Shown here one piece after another: positions 63,222 through 64,000 of a stretch of 64,000 bases of DNA. Numbering within the stretch: position 1 is the stretch's first letter; the number at the start of each line of letters is the position of its first letter. Below the pieces are notes generated by a model. It was not told the origin of the DNA and did not search any database. It saw only the letters and a list, made by a program, of their open reading frames with translations. Position numbers and translations under genes: made by a program. The stretch covers positions 33,526 to 97,525 of the forward strand of contig JAJZLY010000014.1 of assembly GCA_021850485.1 (NCBI GenBank), written 5' to 3'. The stretch comes from Bacillota bacterium (GTDB taxonomy: Bacteria > Bacillota > Sulfobacillia > JAJZYS01 > JAJZLH01).

Positions 63222-64000
63222 CTAAGGGACCATCCGGCCGATGGCGTTGGTGACGGCGGCACCGCAACCAGACACCGGAGGCACAAGGAACCACAGGTTG
63301 CCATCCGGGCCTGTCACCAGGTTGCCTGCGCCACCGCCAGCGGCCAGAGCCTGACTATTGAACACGGTGATGACGCCAGACGGCGTGATCCGGCCGATGG
63401 CGCCGTTCACAAGGAACCACAGGTCGCCACCCGGACCCGTCACCAGGTTGCCTACGAGACCGCCTGCGGGCAGTCCGTGGTGGAACACGGTGATGACGCC
63501 AGACGGCGTGATCCGGCCGATTCCGCCGGCGCCGTTGACGCTCATCGAATTCATGGTGAACCAGAGATTTCCGTCCGGGCCCGTCACCAGGAGGTTACCT
63601 AGGAAACTGCCAGCGGGCAGGCCGTGGCTGAACACGGTGATGGCACCAGACGGAGTGATCCGGCCGATGCCAGTGGTGCCGGTGCTGCCGGCACTCGTCG
63701 GGGTCGGATACACAGGAAACCACAAATTGCCGTCCGGGCCGACCAGGAGTTGGCCTACGCCTGTCTTGGCGGCGTTCGAATTGCCTCCAAACAGGCTGCC
63801 AGCGGGCAGGCCGCGGCTGAACACGGTGATGACGCCAGACGGCGTGATCCGGCCGATGCCGATGGCGCCGTTGCCGCCGGGAGTCGTCGGGGTCGGGTAC
63901 ACAGGGAACCACAGGTTACCGCCTGGACCCGTCACCAGGTTTCCTGCGCCACTGCCGGCGGGCAGGCCGTGGCTGAACACGGTGAGGGTGCCAGACGGCG
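63222..64000 (-). CDS. Vgb-like beta-propeller protein, paralogue 5, 5' end outside the window
   Basis: The open frame runs off the right edge. It contains five repeats of the form GRITPSGVITVFSRGLPAG / GPDGNLWFPV and ends GCGAAVTNAIGRMVP, very close to the end of paralogue 4. The lipoprotein signal and any Ig-like domain would be beyond position 64000. DNA-level similarity to paralogue 4 is high over the terminal repeats. Confidence 0.8.
   Translation of the reverse strand, partial: PSGTLTVFSHGLPAGSGAGNLVTGPGGNLWFPVYPTPTTPGGNGAIGIGRITPSGVITVFSRGLPAGSLFGGNSNAAKTGVGQLLVGPDGNLWFPVYPTPTSAGSTGTTGIGRITPSGAITVFSHGLPAGSFLGNLLVTGPDGNLWFTMNSMSVNGAGGIGRITPSGVITVFHHGLPAGGLVGNLVTGPGGDLWFLVNGAIGRITPSGVITVFNSQALAAGGGAGNLVTGPDGNLWFLVPPVSGCGAAVTNAIGRMVP

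Noticed and set aside
56265-64000. Streptogramin lyase (antibiotic resistance) function for the propeller proteins
   Set aside because: Only the repeat type matches. Histidines needed by Vgb are almost absent and all copies are lipoproteins with extra domains.
56500-64000. Long plus-strand open frames opposite the lipoprotein genes
   Set aside because: They are antisense frames of the repeats; they lack signal peptides, ribosome-binding sites and family motifs.
61430-64000. Regular DNA repeats suggesting a CRISPR or satellite array
   Set aside because: The spacing varies and the repeats encode propeller blades in one continuous frame.

Overview
This is a GC-rich bacterial chromosome segment. 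Several traits point to a high-GC member of the Bacillota, something in the direction of Symbiobacteriia, Sulfobacillia or Thermaerobacteria: AddA/AddB instead of RecBCD, an EF-P-associated YfmF-type M16 protein next to tilS-ftsH, a c-di-AMP (ydaO-type) riboswitch in front of kdp, a stand-alone KdpD, and an HTH-TPR regulator paired with a small exported peptide. The placement is inference; no rRNA or species marker lies in the window.

Layout. 1-4243 (minus): tRNA-Glu, then tilS-ftsH-yfmF joined by 4-base overlaps. 4286-8781: a MetE-family methyltransferase, a short thioredoxin-fold gene whose first active-site cysteine codon is an in-frame TGA followed by a hairpin (probable selenoprotein), a family 1 glycosidase, a thymidylate kinase and a DNA methyltransferase. 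8928-15026 (plus): drug exporter, ArsB-like pump, threonine dehydratase and a GAF-PAS-GGDEF-EAL protein. 15023-24497 (minus): MBL hydrolase, addA, addB, aspartase, kdpD. 24562-29351: kdpF, a 27-residue membrane peptide, kdpC, kdpB, kdpA, a 17-codon leader, the riboswitch and a sigma70-type promoter. 29490-38164: kynureninase, MBL hydrolase, ilvE-type aminotransferase, asnB, two MFS transporters. 38181-42415: M23 peptidase, an HTH-TPR regulator facing a 54-residue secreted peptide gene, an HFCD flavoprotein and a UbiA prenyltransferase. 42561-45055: PH-like protein, amidohydrolase, cyclophilin. 45377-51677 (plus): a tightly coupled catabolic operon (class II aldolase-like, alcohol dehydrogenase, SCP2-like, aldehyde dehydrogenase, second alcohol dehydrogenase, HAD phosphatase) with a cysteine-rich PAS-LuxR regulator convergent to it.

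From about 52844 the character changes. The 3' half of a tRNA-Lys gene with its own terminator sits alone, as expected where an integrated element meets the chromosome. To its right lie hicBA, a truncated methyltransferase, an MFS transporter, and at least five tandem paralogous lipoprotein genes encoding Vgb-like beta-propellers (56265 to beyond 64000), each behind a near-identical upstream block.

The observations I would follow first are the Sec-containing glutaredoxin-like gene (5480-5947), the divergent receptor/peptide pair (39368-40828), the lipoprotein array with its shared promoter block inside a putative island, and three conserved genes whose strong Shine-Dalgarno sequences lead to ATC rather than a canonical start codon.
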